In this document: positions 56,978 through 64,000 of the stretch, piece after piece
Numbering within the stretch: the stretch's first letter is position 1
How the letters are laid out: the number at the start of each line of letters is the position of its first letter
NCBI GenBank assembly: GCA_020637855.1
Contig: JACKJR010000002.1
Coordinates: 310,001-374,000, forward strand
Origin: Rhodobiaceae bacterium
GTDB taxonomy: Bacteria; Pseudomonadota; Alphaproteobacteria; Rhizobiales; Tepidamorphaceae
DNA length: 64,000 nt
Reading direction: 5' to 3'
Notes under the pieces: generated by a model
What the model saw: only the letters and a program-made list of their open reading frames with translations
Databases searched by the model: none
What the model was told of the DNA's origin: nothing
Translations under genes and position numbers: made by a program

Positions 56978-58105
56978 ATGAAAAGACTTGCCGCGTTGTG
57001 CCTGTGCATTCCGCTTGCGCTCACAGCCGTAACAACAACCTCTTCCGCAGATGACATGGTCAAACTCCGTGGCAAGCCTCCGACCGGTTCCGGCCCGGCC
57101 GGCAAGGCGCCGGATGCAGACCGTGTATCGCGTTTGCTGGCAGCGCCGTTCCGCAGCGCGCCCGATTCCGTCACCAATGACCGCGCCAGCCGCAGCGGCC
57201 CTCGCAAGCTCAGGGCCGCCGACTTCGGTTTCATAGGCCGCTCCGCTGACGGCAAGGACATCTCCGCCCCGCCGCCCGAAGGAACGGACCGGCTGATTGC
57301 CGAGGATGCCGAGCGGCAGAACCAGCCGTCAGGCAAGAAAATGGGGAATCGTGCCGGCTCCCATACGCTGGAAGGCGGCGTTGAGCCGGTTGGCGACGAG
57401 CAGAAGGGCGGCAAGGACCGCAAGGTGATCGGCGCCGACGACCGCATCATGATCGAGCCGACGTCGCAGTATCCCTTCTCCTCGGTCGGTTATCTCGAAC
57501 TGAAGTATTCCTCCGGTTATTCCCGCTGCACCGGCACGGTCATCTCCCGCAACATCGTCATCACAGCGGCCCATTGTCTCTTTGACCTGGAGACTGGAGA
57601 ATGGGCGCAATCGGTTGCCTTCCTGCCCGGCATGAACGGGAAATCCGCACCGCTCGGCATGTTCGAAGCCGAAAACTGGGTGATCCAGAAGGGCTATGTC
57701 GATTCAGGCGCCGCTATCGGCGGCGATCAGCACATCCACGACATCGGTATCGTCGAGTTCAACACCGATGTCGGCAACACGACCGGCTGGCTCGCGGTGG
57801 GCACCAATCCAAGCCTGCCGCCATTCGTCGCCAACATCGTGCAATATCCCGCCGACAAGGAGGGCTATTTCATGTGGCGCTCGGCATGCCCGGTCAATGC
57901 CGAGAACATCACCGATTATTTCCTGACATACGAGTGCGACACTTATGGCGGCTCGAGCGGATCCTCGGTCTATGACTACATCGACAAGGACAACCGCATC
58001 ATCTACGCGATCCATACCACCGGCACACCGAGCATGAACATCGGCGTGCGCATCACCGACGTCCATTTCAACTGGATCGTCAGCAAGATCAACGCGAAGC
58101 AATAA
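56978..58105 (+). CDS. Secreted V8/trypsin-like serine protease
   Basis: The 375-residue preproprotein has a signal peptide (about 1-24), a low-complexity charged region of about 130 residues that looks like a propeptide or linker, and an S1-type catalytic domain from about residue 160. The triad is His199 (ITAAHC), Asp255 (HDIGIVEF) and Ser327 (YGGSSGSSVYD), with cysteine pairs nearby. The pattern is closest to V8-like glutamyl endopeptidases. The ATG at 56978 follows GGAGA. It is 69 bases upstream of the first TIR gene on the same strand. Confidence 0.92.
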   Translation: MKRLAALCLCIPLALTAVTTTSSADDMVKLRGKPPTGSGPAGKAPDADRVSRLLAAPFRSAPDSVTNDRASRSGPRKLRAADFGFIGRSADGKDISAPPPEGTDRLIAEDAERQNQPSGKKMGNRAGSHTLEGGVEPVGDEQKGGKDRKVIGADDRIMIEPTSQYPFSSVGYLELKYSSGYSRCTGTVISRNIVITAAHCLFDLETGEWAQSVAFLPGMNGKSAPLGMFEAENWVIQKGYVDSGAAIGGDQHIHDIGIVEFNTDVGNTTGWLAVGTNPSLPPFVANIVQYPADKEGYFMWRSACPVNAENITDYFLTYECDTYGGSSGSSVYDYIDKDNRIIYAIHTTGTPSMNIGVRITDVHFNWIVSKINAKQ

Positions 58106-58174
58106 ACTGTGCCGGCACGCGCGTGAACGCATACGAAAAGCCCGCGTGCCGGTTTTCGGTCCGGTGTACTCACC

Positions 58175-60403
58175 ATGGCTGACACACCGGCGATGAAGGT
58201 CTTCATTTCCTACTCGCGCAAGGACCGCGACTTCGTTGCGCGGGTTGTCGATGCGCTGGAAGCAGCCGACGGCATCGAGGTCTTCCGCGACACCGACGAC
58301 ATCCTGCCCACGGAAGAGTGGCAGGAGCGCCTCGACCAGCTGATCCGCGAGGCCGACACCATCGTCTTCGCCTTGAGCCCGCATTCGGCGAAGTCCGAAG
58401 TCTGCGCCTGGGAAGTCGAACTCGCCGAGAGCCTGCACAAGCGCTTTGCCCCCATCGTCATCCGCGATGTCGAGGGGCAGGACATTCCACCGGCGCTTGC
58501 CAGGCTCAACTACATCTTCTTCACCAACAAGCGCGAGTTCGATGCCTCCATCGGCAACCTGATCGCGGCGCTCAACACCGACATCGGCTGGATCAGGGAA
58601 CATACCCGCCTGGGCAATCTGGCACGCCGCTGGGATGGGGGCGGCAGGGCATCGATCAGCGTTCTGCGCGGCAGCGACCTGACGGCGGCCGAAAGCTGGA
58701 TATCGAGCCAGCCGAAAAACGCCCCCCAGCCGACCCCGCTGCATCACGCGTTCATACAGGCAAGCCGCAAGGCGGCGACAAGGCGTCAGCGCATGACGGT
58801 CGGCGGCGCGCTGGCGGCAGCCAGCATCGCCACCGTGCTGGCGGGCTATGCCGTGATCCAGCAACGCGCCGCCGAAAGCGCCCTGCGCACGGGAACCGAA
58901 TCCGCCAACAAGCTGGTCTTCGGGCTGGCGCAAAGATTCGAAAACTCATCCGTGCCCGGACGGATCATCGAGTCCATCCTGGATGAAGCGCGCGGTCTTC
59001 AGGACGAACTTGCCGCCAACTTTCCCAACGACCTCGAACTCCTGCACACAAAAGCCGCCGCGCTCATGCAACTTGGTGATGTCTATGCACACCTTGATGA
59101 TCTCTCCAAGGCCAAGAAGGCCTATGAACAAAGTCTTGGGATCAGGCAGGACCTTCTGGCTCGCGATACAAGCGACATGCCGGGGCAGCACGAACAGTGG
59201 CTCGAAGATATCTCGGCCAGCCTCAACAGGATCGGCAATATCCGCCTGAGTGAAGGCGACACAAGCGGCGCACTGGCGGCTTACGAGGAAAGCCTCGCCA
59301 TCTCCAGAAAGCTATTGATGCATGACCCGGAAGTCGCGAAGTGGCAACGCGGTCTCTCGATCAGTCTCAATAAGGTCGGCGAAACACGCTTGAAACAGGG
59401 TGATGCGAAGGGCGCGCTGGAGGTTTATGAGGAAAGCCTCGTCATCAGGCGGAAACGCGCAAGAGCAGCCCGCGAGAACACACAGTCGCAACGCGATCTT
59501 GCAGTCAGTCTCAACGCTATCGGCGGTCTCCGCATGCGTGCGGGCGACTCAAGCGGGGCGCTAAAAGTCTATGAGGAAAATCTCAAGATCATTCAGGAGC
59601 TCCTGAATCGCGAACCTGAAAATACCGAATGGCAACGAGACCTCTTGTTCAGCCTCAACAATATCGGCGATGTCCGGCGGCACACCGGGGATGTGCAGGG
59701 TGCCCTGAAGGCCTATGAGGAAAGTCTGGAAGTCAGGCGGAAGCTCGCAAAACGCGATCCCGATAACACCCAGTGGCAACGTGACCTCTCGGTCGGCCTG
59801 GATAGAATCGGCGGTATCCGACGTCAGACAGGCGATATTGCCGGCGCATCGGAGGCATATGAGGAAAGTCTTCGGATAAGACGGGAACTCGTGAAACGCG
59901 ATCCCGATAACGCCGACTGGCAACACGTTCTCTCCTTCAGCCTGAACTATATTGGCGATATCCGCAAACGCACCGGCGATACAAACGCCGCGTTGGAGGC
60001 CTACGAGGAAAGTCTTCGGATAAGGCGGGAACTCGTGAAACGCGATCCCGATAACGCCAACTGGAAACGAGATACCGCCGTCAGCCTCAACAATGTCGGC
60101 GACATGTTCCTGAAAACGAGTGACAACAGGGCCGCGTTTGAAGCCTATGCGGAGAGTTTGGAGATCGCCCGCGCGCTTGTCGCCCGCGATCCCGACAGCG
60201 TGGGCTGGCAGGTCGACCTCGTGATCGCGCTCTACAAAACCGCCCGTGCATCTTCGAATACAGATTTCCAGCGAAGCGCCCTTGAAGAGGCCATTCGGAT
60301 TCTTGAACACCTGGAGGCGGGAGGTGTTTTGACCGCGGACAAGAAGGGCTGGCCGGAATATTTTCGTGAAGAGCTTGCGCAAATCGGACAACCGGCCGAG
60401 TGA
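58175..60403 (+). CDS. TIR-transmembrane-TPR protein 1
   Basis: The 742-residue protein has an N-terminal TIR domain (about 7-135; FISYSRKDRDF, RDTDDILPTEEW, and CAWEVE at 77-82 where Glu80 fits the NADase catalytic glutamate), a linker also seen in TIR-WD40 proteins (LRGSDLTAAESWI), one membrane helix at about 208-229 preceded by basic residues (RKAATRRQR), and at least six 48-residue TPR-like repeats (ALxAYEESLxIRRxL, WQRDLSxSLNxIGD). The basic flank predicts TIR in the cytosol and repeats in the periplasm. The start has only a weak ribosome site. Confidence 0.9.
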   Translation: MADTPAMKVFISYSRKDRDFVARVVDALEAADGIEVFRDTDDILPTEEWQERLDQLIREADTIVFALSPHSAKSEVCAWEVELAESLHKRFAPIVIRDVEGQDIPPALARLNYIFFTNKREFDASIGNLIAALNTDIGWIREHTRLGNLARRWDGGGRASISVLRGSDLTAAESWISSQPKNAPQPTPLHHAFIQASRKAATRRQRMTVGGALAAASIATVLAGYAVIQQRAAESALRTGTESANKLVFGLAQRFENSSVPGRIIESILDEARGLQDELAANFPNDLELLHTKAAALMQLGDVYAHLDDLSKAKKAYEQSLGIRQDLLARDTSDMPGQHEQWLEDISASLNRIGNIRLSEGDTSGALAAYEESLAISRKLLMHDPEVAKWQRGLSISLNKVGETRLKQGDAKGALEVYEESLVIRRKRARAARENTQSQRDLAVSLNAIGGLRMRAGDSSGALKVYEENLKIIQELLNREPENTEWQRDLLFSLNNIGDVRRHTGDVQGALKAYEESLEVRRKLAKRDPDNTQWQRDLSVGLDRIGGIRRQTGDIAGASEAYEESLRIRRELVKRDPDNADWQHVLSFSLNYIGDIRKRTGDTNAALEAYEESLRIRRELVKRDPDNANWKRDTAVSLNNVGDMFLKTSDNRAAFEAYAESLEIARALVARDPDSVGWQVDLVIALYKTARASSNTDFQRSALEEAIRILEHLEAGGVLTADKKGWPEYFREELAQIGQPAE

Positions 60404-61177
60404 TCAAGAGCAAGTGATGGACATCCCCGGCGCAGCACCGATGAAGGTCTTCATTTCCTACTCGCGCAAGGACCGCGACTTCGTTGCGCGGGTTGTCGAT
60501 GCGCTGGAAGCAGCCGACGGCATCGAGGTCTTCCGCGACACCGACGACATCCTGCCCACGGAAGAGTGGCAGGAGCGCCTCGACCAGCTGATCCGCGAGG
60601 CCGACACCATCGTCTTCGCCTTGAGCCCGCATTCGGCGAAGTCCGAAGTCTGCGCCTGGGAAGTCGAACTCGCCGAGAGCCTGCACAAGCGCTTTGCCCC
60701 CATCGTCATCCGCGATGTCGAGGGGCAGGACATTCCACCGGCGCTTGCCAGGCTCAACTACATCTTCTTCACCAACAAGCGCGAGTTCGATGCCTCCATC
60801 GGCAACCTGATCGCGGCGCTCAACACCGACATCGGCTGGATCAGGGAACATACCCGCCTGGGCAATCTGGCACGCCGCTGGGATGGGGGCGGCAGGGCAT
60901 CGATCAGCGTTCTGCGCGGCAGCGACCTGACGGCGGCCGAAAGCTGGATATCGAGCCAGCCGAAAAACGCCCCCCAGCCGACCCCGCTGCATCACGCGTT
61001 CATACAGGCAAGCCGCAAGGCGGCGACAAGGCGTCAGCGCATGACGGTCGGCGGCGCGCTGGCGGCAGCCAGCATCGCCACCGTGCTGGCGGGCTATGCC
61101 GTGATCCAGCAGCGCGCCGCCGAAAGCGCCCTGCGCACGGGAACCGAATCCGCCAACAAGCTGGTCTTCGGGCTGGC
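58191..61177. repeat. Direct 739-bp near-identical module pair
   Basis: The segment 58191-58929 recurs at 60439-61177 (offset 2248 bases) in the same orientation. I found a single difference, at 58863/61111 (A/G). It covers the TIR domain, linker and membrane helix. Before and after it the two genes diverge sharply (for example CTGGCGCAAAG versus CTGGCCGAGCG). This points to recent duplication or gene conversion limited to the effector module. Confidence 0.9.
59861..60058 (+). repeat. Near-identical adjacent 144-bp TPR units
   Basis: Bases 59861-59914 and 60005-60058 are identical except for one position and are 144 bases apart, exactly one 48-codon unit. Older units of the same protein are much more diverged, so this pair reflects recent unit duplication or homogenisation. 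Confidence 0.8.
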
Positions 61178-62786
61178 CGAGCGGTTCAAGGAATCCTCCG
61201 TTCCGGGACGGATCATAGAGTCCATCCTCGACGAAGCGCGCGGACTGCAGGACGAACTGTCGGCAAACTTTCCCGATGACGCAGAACTCCAGCGAAGCAA
61301 GGCCTGGGCCCTGATCGAGCTCGGCGACGTCTACAAGAACCTTGATGATCTCTCCAAGGCAAAAACCGCCTACACCCAGTCCCTCGTTATCGCCCGCAGG
61401 ATTTCCGCAAATGCCCCGGACAAAGCACTGTGGCAGCGGGATATCGCGGTCAGCCTCAACAGGATCGGCGATGCCGATTTGCGCAGCGGCAACACGCCAT
61501 CAGCACGCAAGGTGTACGAGGAATCGATGGCGATCACACGAGCGATTGCTGCCCGCGAACCCGGCAATGAGAAGTGGCAGCGGGATCTCTCGGTAGATTT
61601 TGAAAAACTCGGCAACATCAAACTGCAGTCTGGCGATGTGAACGGCGCCCTCGCCTCTTATGGCGAAGGTCTGAAAATCGTGCGCTCGCTCGCTGACGCC
61701 AATCCCGGCAACCCGACCTGGCAGCGCGATATCACGGTCGGCCTCGACAAGATCGGCGACACGCAAATCAATGCCGGCAATGTCGAGGCTGCCCTTGCCG
61801 CTTTCAACGAGGAACTGCAGATCGCGCGGACCCTGGCGGATCGCGATGCCGATAATACCACCTGGCGCCGTGCCGTGGTCATCGCACTCAATAATGTCGG
61901 GCGCGCGCAACTGGCGTCGAACAATTCGCAAGAAGCCCTCAGGGCCTATTCCGAGAGCCTCGCAATCATGCGGGCAATCGCGAATACCGACCCGGAAAAC
62001 ACCGAATGGCAACGCGACATTTCCATCGGGCTGCACCGCCTGGGCGATGTGCAGCACGACACAGGCGATGCCTCTGCGGCGCTTGAGAACTTCCGTGAAA
62101 GCCTTCGCCTCGCTCGCGGCCTGTCCGCGCGCGACCCTGAAAATGCGCTTTGGCTGGAGGACGTGGCCAAGGTCGGTGAGCGTGTCGGAGATGCGCTTTC
62201 GGCAACAGGAGATACGGCACGCGCACACGCAGCCTTCGCAGACAGCGCGAAGATCAGGCGGACTCTTGCCGAACGCGCACCGGGCAATCCGGATTATGAG
62301 CGTCAGCTTTCAGCCGTTCTCGTCAAGCTCGGAAACATGCTGGAACTGTCCAGCGATCTGCATGCGGCACAGGAAGCATTCAGCGAGAGCGCGACGCACT
62401 TGCGCGGGCTGCTCGAAGACGCGCCGCAGGACGCAGGGCTGAAGCGCGATCTCTCCAATGCGCTGGAGCGGACCGGCACCATGGCAATGTTTCAGGAAAA
62501 CTTCGGCGCGGCCCGCAGCAGTTACCGCGAAAGCCTCGCCATCCTGCGCGGCCTCGCCGCCGAAAATCCCGACGACGCGTCCCTGCAAACGGCCATCGCC
62601 TATCACCTGTTCAGCATCTCCATCACGTCTGAAGATGCAGGTGAGAAACGCAGGCTGCTGGAAAGCATCATGGACATACTCAACGCGCTGCTGGCCCGCG
62701 ATGCCCTGCCCGCGGATTTTCAGGCCTGGCCGGACCTGATCCGCGAGCAATTGCAGGAACTATCCGCCGAGACCATCGTTCAGTAG
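60417..62786 (+). CDS. TIR-transmembrane-TPR protein 2
   Basis: The 789-residue protein has the same TIR domain (catalytic candidate Glu82), linker and membrane helix (about 210-231) as its neighbour, almost base for base, but a longer and strongly diverged set of 48-residue repeats (for example SARKVYEESMAITRAIAARE, EALRAYSESLAIMRAIANT). Both proteins end in a related WPDLIREQL or WPEYFREEL segment. It starts 13 bases after the stop of gene 1, so the pair is an operon. An upstream in-frame ATG at 60366 overlaps gene 1 and is unlikely. Confidence 0.9.
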   Translation: MDIPGAAPMKVFISYSRKDRDFVARVVDALEAADGIEVFRDTDDILPTEEWQERLDQLIREADTIVFALSPHSAKSEVCAWEVELAESLHKRFAPIVIRDVEGQDIPPALARLNYIFFTNKREFDASIGNLIAALNTDIGWIREHTRLGNLARRWDGGGRASISVLRGSDLTAAESWISSQPKNAPQPTPLHHAFIQASRKAATRRQRMTVGGALAAASIATVLAGYAVIQQRAAESALRTGTESANKLVFGLAERFKESSVPGRIIESILDEARGLQDELSANFPDDAELQRSKAWALIELGDVYKNLDDLSKAKTAYTQSLVIARRISANAPDKALWQRDIAVSLNRIGDADLRSGNTPSARKVYEESMAITRAIAAREPGNEKWQRDLSVDFEKLGNIKLQSGDVNGALASYGEGLKIVRSLADANPGNPTWQRDITVGLDKIGDTQINAGNVEAALAAFNEELQIARTLADRDADNTTWRRAVVIALNNVGRAQLASNNSQEALRAYSESLAIMRAIANTDPENTEWQRDISIGLHRLGDVQHDTGDASAALENFRESLRLARGLSARDPENALWLEDVAKVGERVGDALSATGDTARAHAAFADSAKIRRTLAERAPGNPDYERQLSAVLVKLGNMLELSSDLHAAQEAFSESATHLRGLLEDAPQDAGLKRDLSNALERTGTMAMFQENFGAARSSYRESLAILRGLAAENPDDASLQTAIAYHLFSISITSEDAGEKRRLLESIMDILNALLARDALPADFQAWPDLIREQLQELSAETIVQ

Positions 62787-62873
62787 CGGTTCAATCCTCC
62801 CCGAGACATCTCCATGCAATTGTCCTATCGTTACGGTATGTACTGACACCGAACCCGTATTCGGAGCGTGCTC

Positions 62874-63488
62874 ATGGCCATTCTCGGACCCATCGACCGT
62901 ATAAAACCGCTCAAGGAAGGCAGTTTCTTCTGCCCCAAATGCAATGACCAGACCGAATACCGTGCCAAGGAAGTACGGCGCTGGTTCTCGCTCATGAACT
63001 TGCCCTTGCTGCCGCTCACCTCGCCCGAGGGCGTGGTCGAGTGCACCATCTGTAACGGCACATACGAGATGAACGTCCTCGACGCGAAACTGAACGAGGA
63101 CGAACAGGCGTTCCTCGAAAATTTCGAGAAAGCCATTCTCAACGCGATGCTGTTGCTGATGATTTCGGACGGGCACATCGACGACACCGAAGTGCAAACC
63201 GTCATCGAGGTCTACGCCAAGCTGACCGACAAGAAACTTTCGCGAGAGGAAACGCTCGCCCAGGCCGAGCACGTGCTGGCTGCCGGCCACACGCTCAACG
63301 ATTACCTGCTCTCCATCGCCGACGTGCTGAACCAGGACGGCAAGCAGCTCATTATCCGCTCCATGTCGCTTGTTGCCGCGGCCGATGGCAAGATGGAAGA
63401 CGCCGAGCGCAACACAATCGTCGAATGCGCGCAGATCATCGGACTTGCCCGCACCACGGCGCTCCAGATTCTCGACAACCCCTCTTGA
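62874..63488 (+). CDS. Zinc-ribbon/TerB-domain protein
   Basis: The 204-residue protein has an N-terminal four-cysteine zinc ribbon (Cys20, 23, 57, 60 in FFCPKCND and VECTICNG) and a C-terminal helical TerB-like domain (LLLMISDGHIDDTEVQ, SLVAAADGKMEDAERN) with acidic metal-binding patterns. The ATG at 62874 follows GGAG. It lies 87 bases after TIR gene 2 on the same strand and may be the last gene of the locus. TerB domains occur in stress and conflict loci, but its role here is inferred. Confidence 0.85.
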   Translation: MAILGPIDRIKPLKEGSFFCPKCNDQTEYRAKEVRRWFSLMNLPLLPLTSPEGVVECTICNGTYEMNVLDAKLNEDEQAFLENFEKAILNAMLLLMISDGHIDDTEVQTVIEVYAKLTDKKLSREETLAQAEHVLAAGHTLNDYLLSIADVLNQDGKQLIIRSMSLVAAADGKMEDAERNTIVECAQIIGLARTTALQILDNPS

Positions 63489-63502
63489 GCGCCCAAAGCA
63501 AA

Positions 63503-63534
63503 ACAGGCTGCCAGCACGATGACTGACAGCCTGT
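63503..63534 (+). terminator. Weak hairpin after the TerB gene
   Basis: ACAGGCTG and CAGCCTGT form an 8-bp stem around a 16-base loop, 14 bases after the stop codon. There is no good T-run, so a terminator role is tentative. Confidence 0.4.
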
Positions 63535-63576
63535 CTGAAACTCTTTCATGTGCGCCTTCCGGCCCTCGGCTTCAGA

Positions 63577-63620
63577 GCAATCCCGGGAAAAGTACCTTGC
63601 GGTTTTCCGTCCGGGATTGC
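63577..63620. repeat. Rhizobial intergenic palindromic repeat
   Basis: Bounded by GCAATCCC and GGGATTGC with the core GGGAAAAGTACCTTGCGGTT. It lies between convergent genes. Confidence 0.8.
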
Positions 63621-63693
63621 GGCTATTGCCATTAAAGAGCCTCAGGCGTTCGGTCCTGAAGTCTGTCCGCTGGGCAGGCTTACAAGACGGGCC

Positions 63694-64000
63694 TTACCCC
63701 CAATAGGGCGAGCGGCAGGTGCGCAAACGGCCCTTCAGATTGACGTAGGTGTTTTCGTATTCGTTATACGAGTTCGGGTAGTGGCGATAGCACCAGTCGA
63801 TGTGCTTGTTGGTGCGCCAGCTGGAACTGCGCTGCGGCTGATGATTGCGCTCATGCGCATGAGCAGCTTCATTGGCAATGATGCCGATAGCAACGCCAGC
63901 GGCGATGCCTGCCGCGACTTTGCCGGCACTGCCCGCTTCAGCGGGCGCAGGATTGAATGCCATAACACTGCCGGCAACGGCAGCCGACAAGCCGAGAACA
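63694..64000 (-). CDS. BA14K-like protein, 5' end beyond the window
   Basis: The frame is open to the right edge, so the start is outside. The visible N-terminal part is a signal-peptide-like hydrophobic stretch (SAAVAGSVMAFNPAPAEAG), then a glycine/alanine-rich hydrophobic segment (AGIAAGVAIGIIANEAA), and the C-terminus HIDWCYRHYPNSYNEYENTY with CRSPYWG, which matches the BA14K family pattern of surface or periplasmic proteins in Brucella and relatives. Confidence 0.8.
   Translation of the reverse strand, partial: VLGLSAAVAGSVMAFNPAPAEAGSAGKVAAGIAAGVAIGIIANEAAHAHERNHQPQRSSSWRTNKHIDWCYRHYPNSYNEYENTYVNLKGRLRTCRSPYWG

Noticed and set aside
57704..58933. 409-codon minus-strand frame, with a matching one at 60087-60995
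   Set aside because: Both are antisense to the TIR genes. Their similarity to each other simply reflects the duplicated module.
59280..60120. CRISPR-like periodic repeats
   Set aside because: The 144-base periodicity is in frame and encodes TPR-like protein repeats. There are no short repeats with unique spacers.

Overview
The window looks like a chromosomal segment of a GC-rich alphaproteobacterium of the order Hyphomicrobiales (Rhizobiales). The evidence is a complete, collinear division and cell-wall (dcw) cluster running from mraZ to ftsZ, an FtsZ with the long linker usual in rhizobia, an alpha-type RNase P RNA beside mraZ, a ferredoxin/diheme-anchored adenylate cyclase of the rhizobial CyaC type, a BA14K-like protein, and several copies of the imperfect palindromic repeat common between rhizobial genes. 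Genus cannot be decided from the sequence alone. No rRNA, tRNA, CRISPR array, prophage or insertion sequence was seen.

Region 1 (1-26750) is a minus-strand housekeeping block. In transcription order it holds mraZ, rsmH, ftsL, ftsI, murE, murF, mraY, murD, ftsW, murG, murC, murB, ddl, ftsQ, ftsA, ftsZ, then lpxC, bamD, recN and ligA. Most junctions overlap or are only a few bases apart. Upstream of mraZ lies an exact 10-bp-period array of five ATGG units, a candidate MraZ operator, followed by rnpB (26751-27124).

Region 2 (27342-38714) holds a membrane protein, a peptidoglycan amidase, a DjlA-like co-chaperone, a TRAP transporter operon (dctP-dctQ-dctM plus a MarR-like regulator), and a divergently transcribed fused 5-oxoprolinase/hydantoinase. 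A perfect 17-bp palindrome sits in the divergent promoter region. An AT-rich orphan gene of unknown function follows, flanked by REP-like palindromes.

Region 3 (38951-56689) is a mosaic of small units: an FKBP isomerase, an SDR/AraC divergent pair, a YdeI-like protein, a chrB-chrA chromate operon, a redox-type adenylate cyclase, an extensin-like lipoprotein, a PLP decarboxylase, an amidase, a 27-residue membrane peptide with a structured 3' region, an ArsR-methyltransferase/metF operon with a palindromic operator, tag, two tandem secreted paralogues, a MOSC protein, a DUF2798 protein, a small secreted Cys protein and ettA.

Region 4 (56978-63488) is the most unusual part. A secreted V8/trypsin-like serine protease is followed on the same strand by two TIR-transmembrane-TPR proteins and a zinc-ribbon/TerB protein. 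The TIR and membrane-anchor modules of the two TIR genes are almost identical over about 739 bp, while their repeat domains are strongly diverged, which suggests a constant effector joined to variable sensors. Predicted topology puts the TIR domain in the cytosol and the repeats in the periplasm, on the same side as the secreted protease. This is a candidate undescribed signalling or defence locus. The window ends inside a BA14K-like gene on the minus strand.
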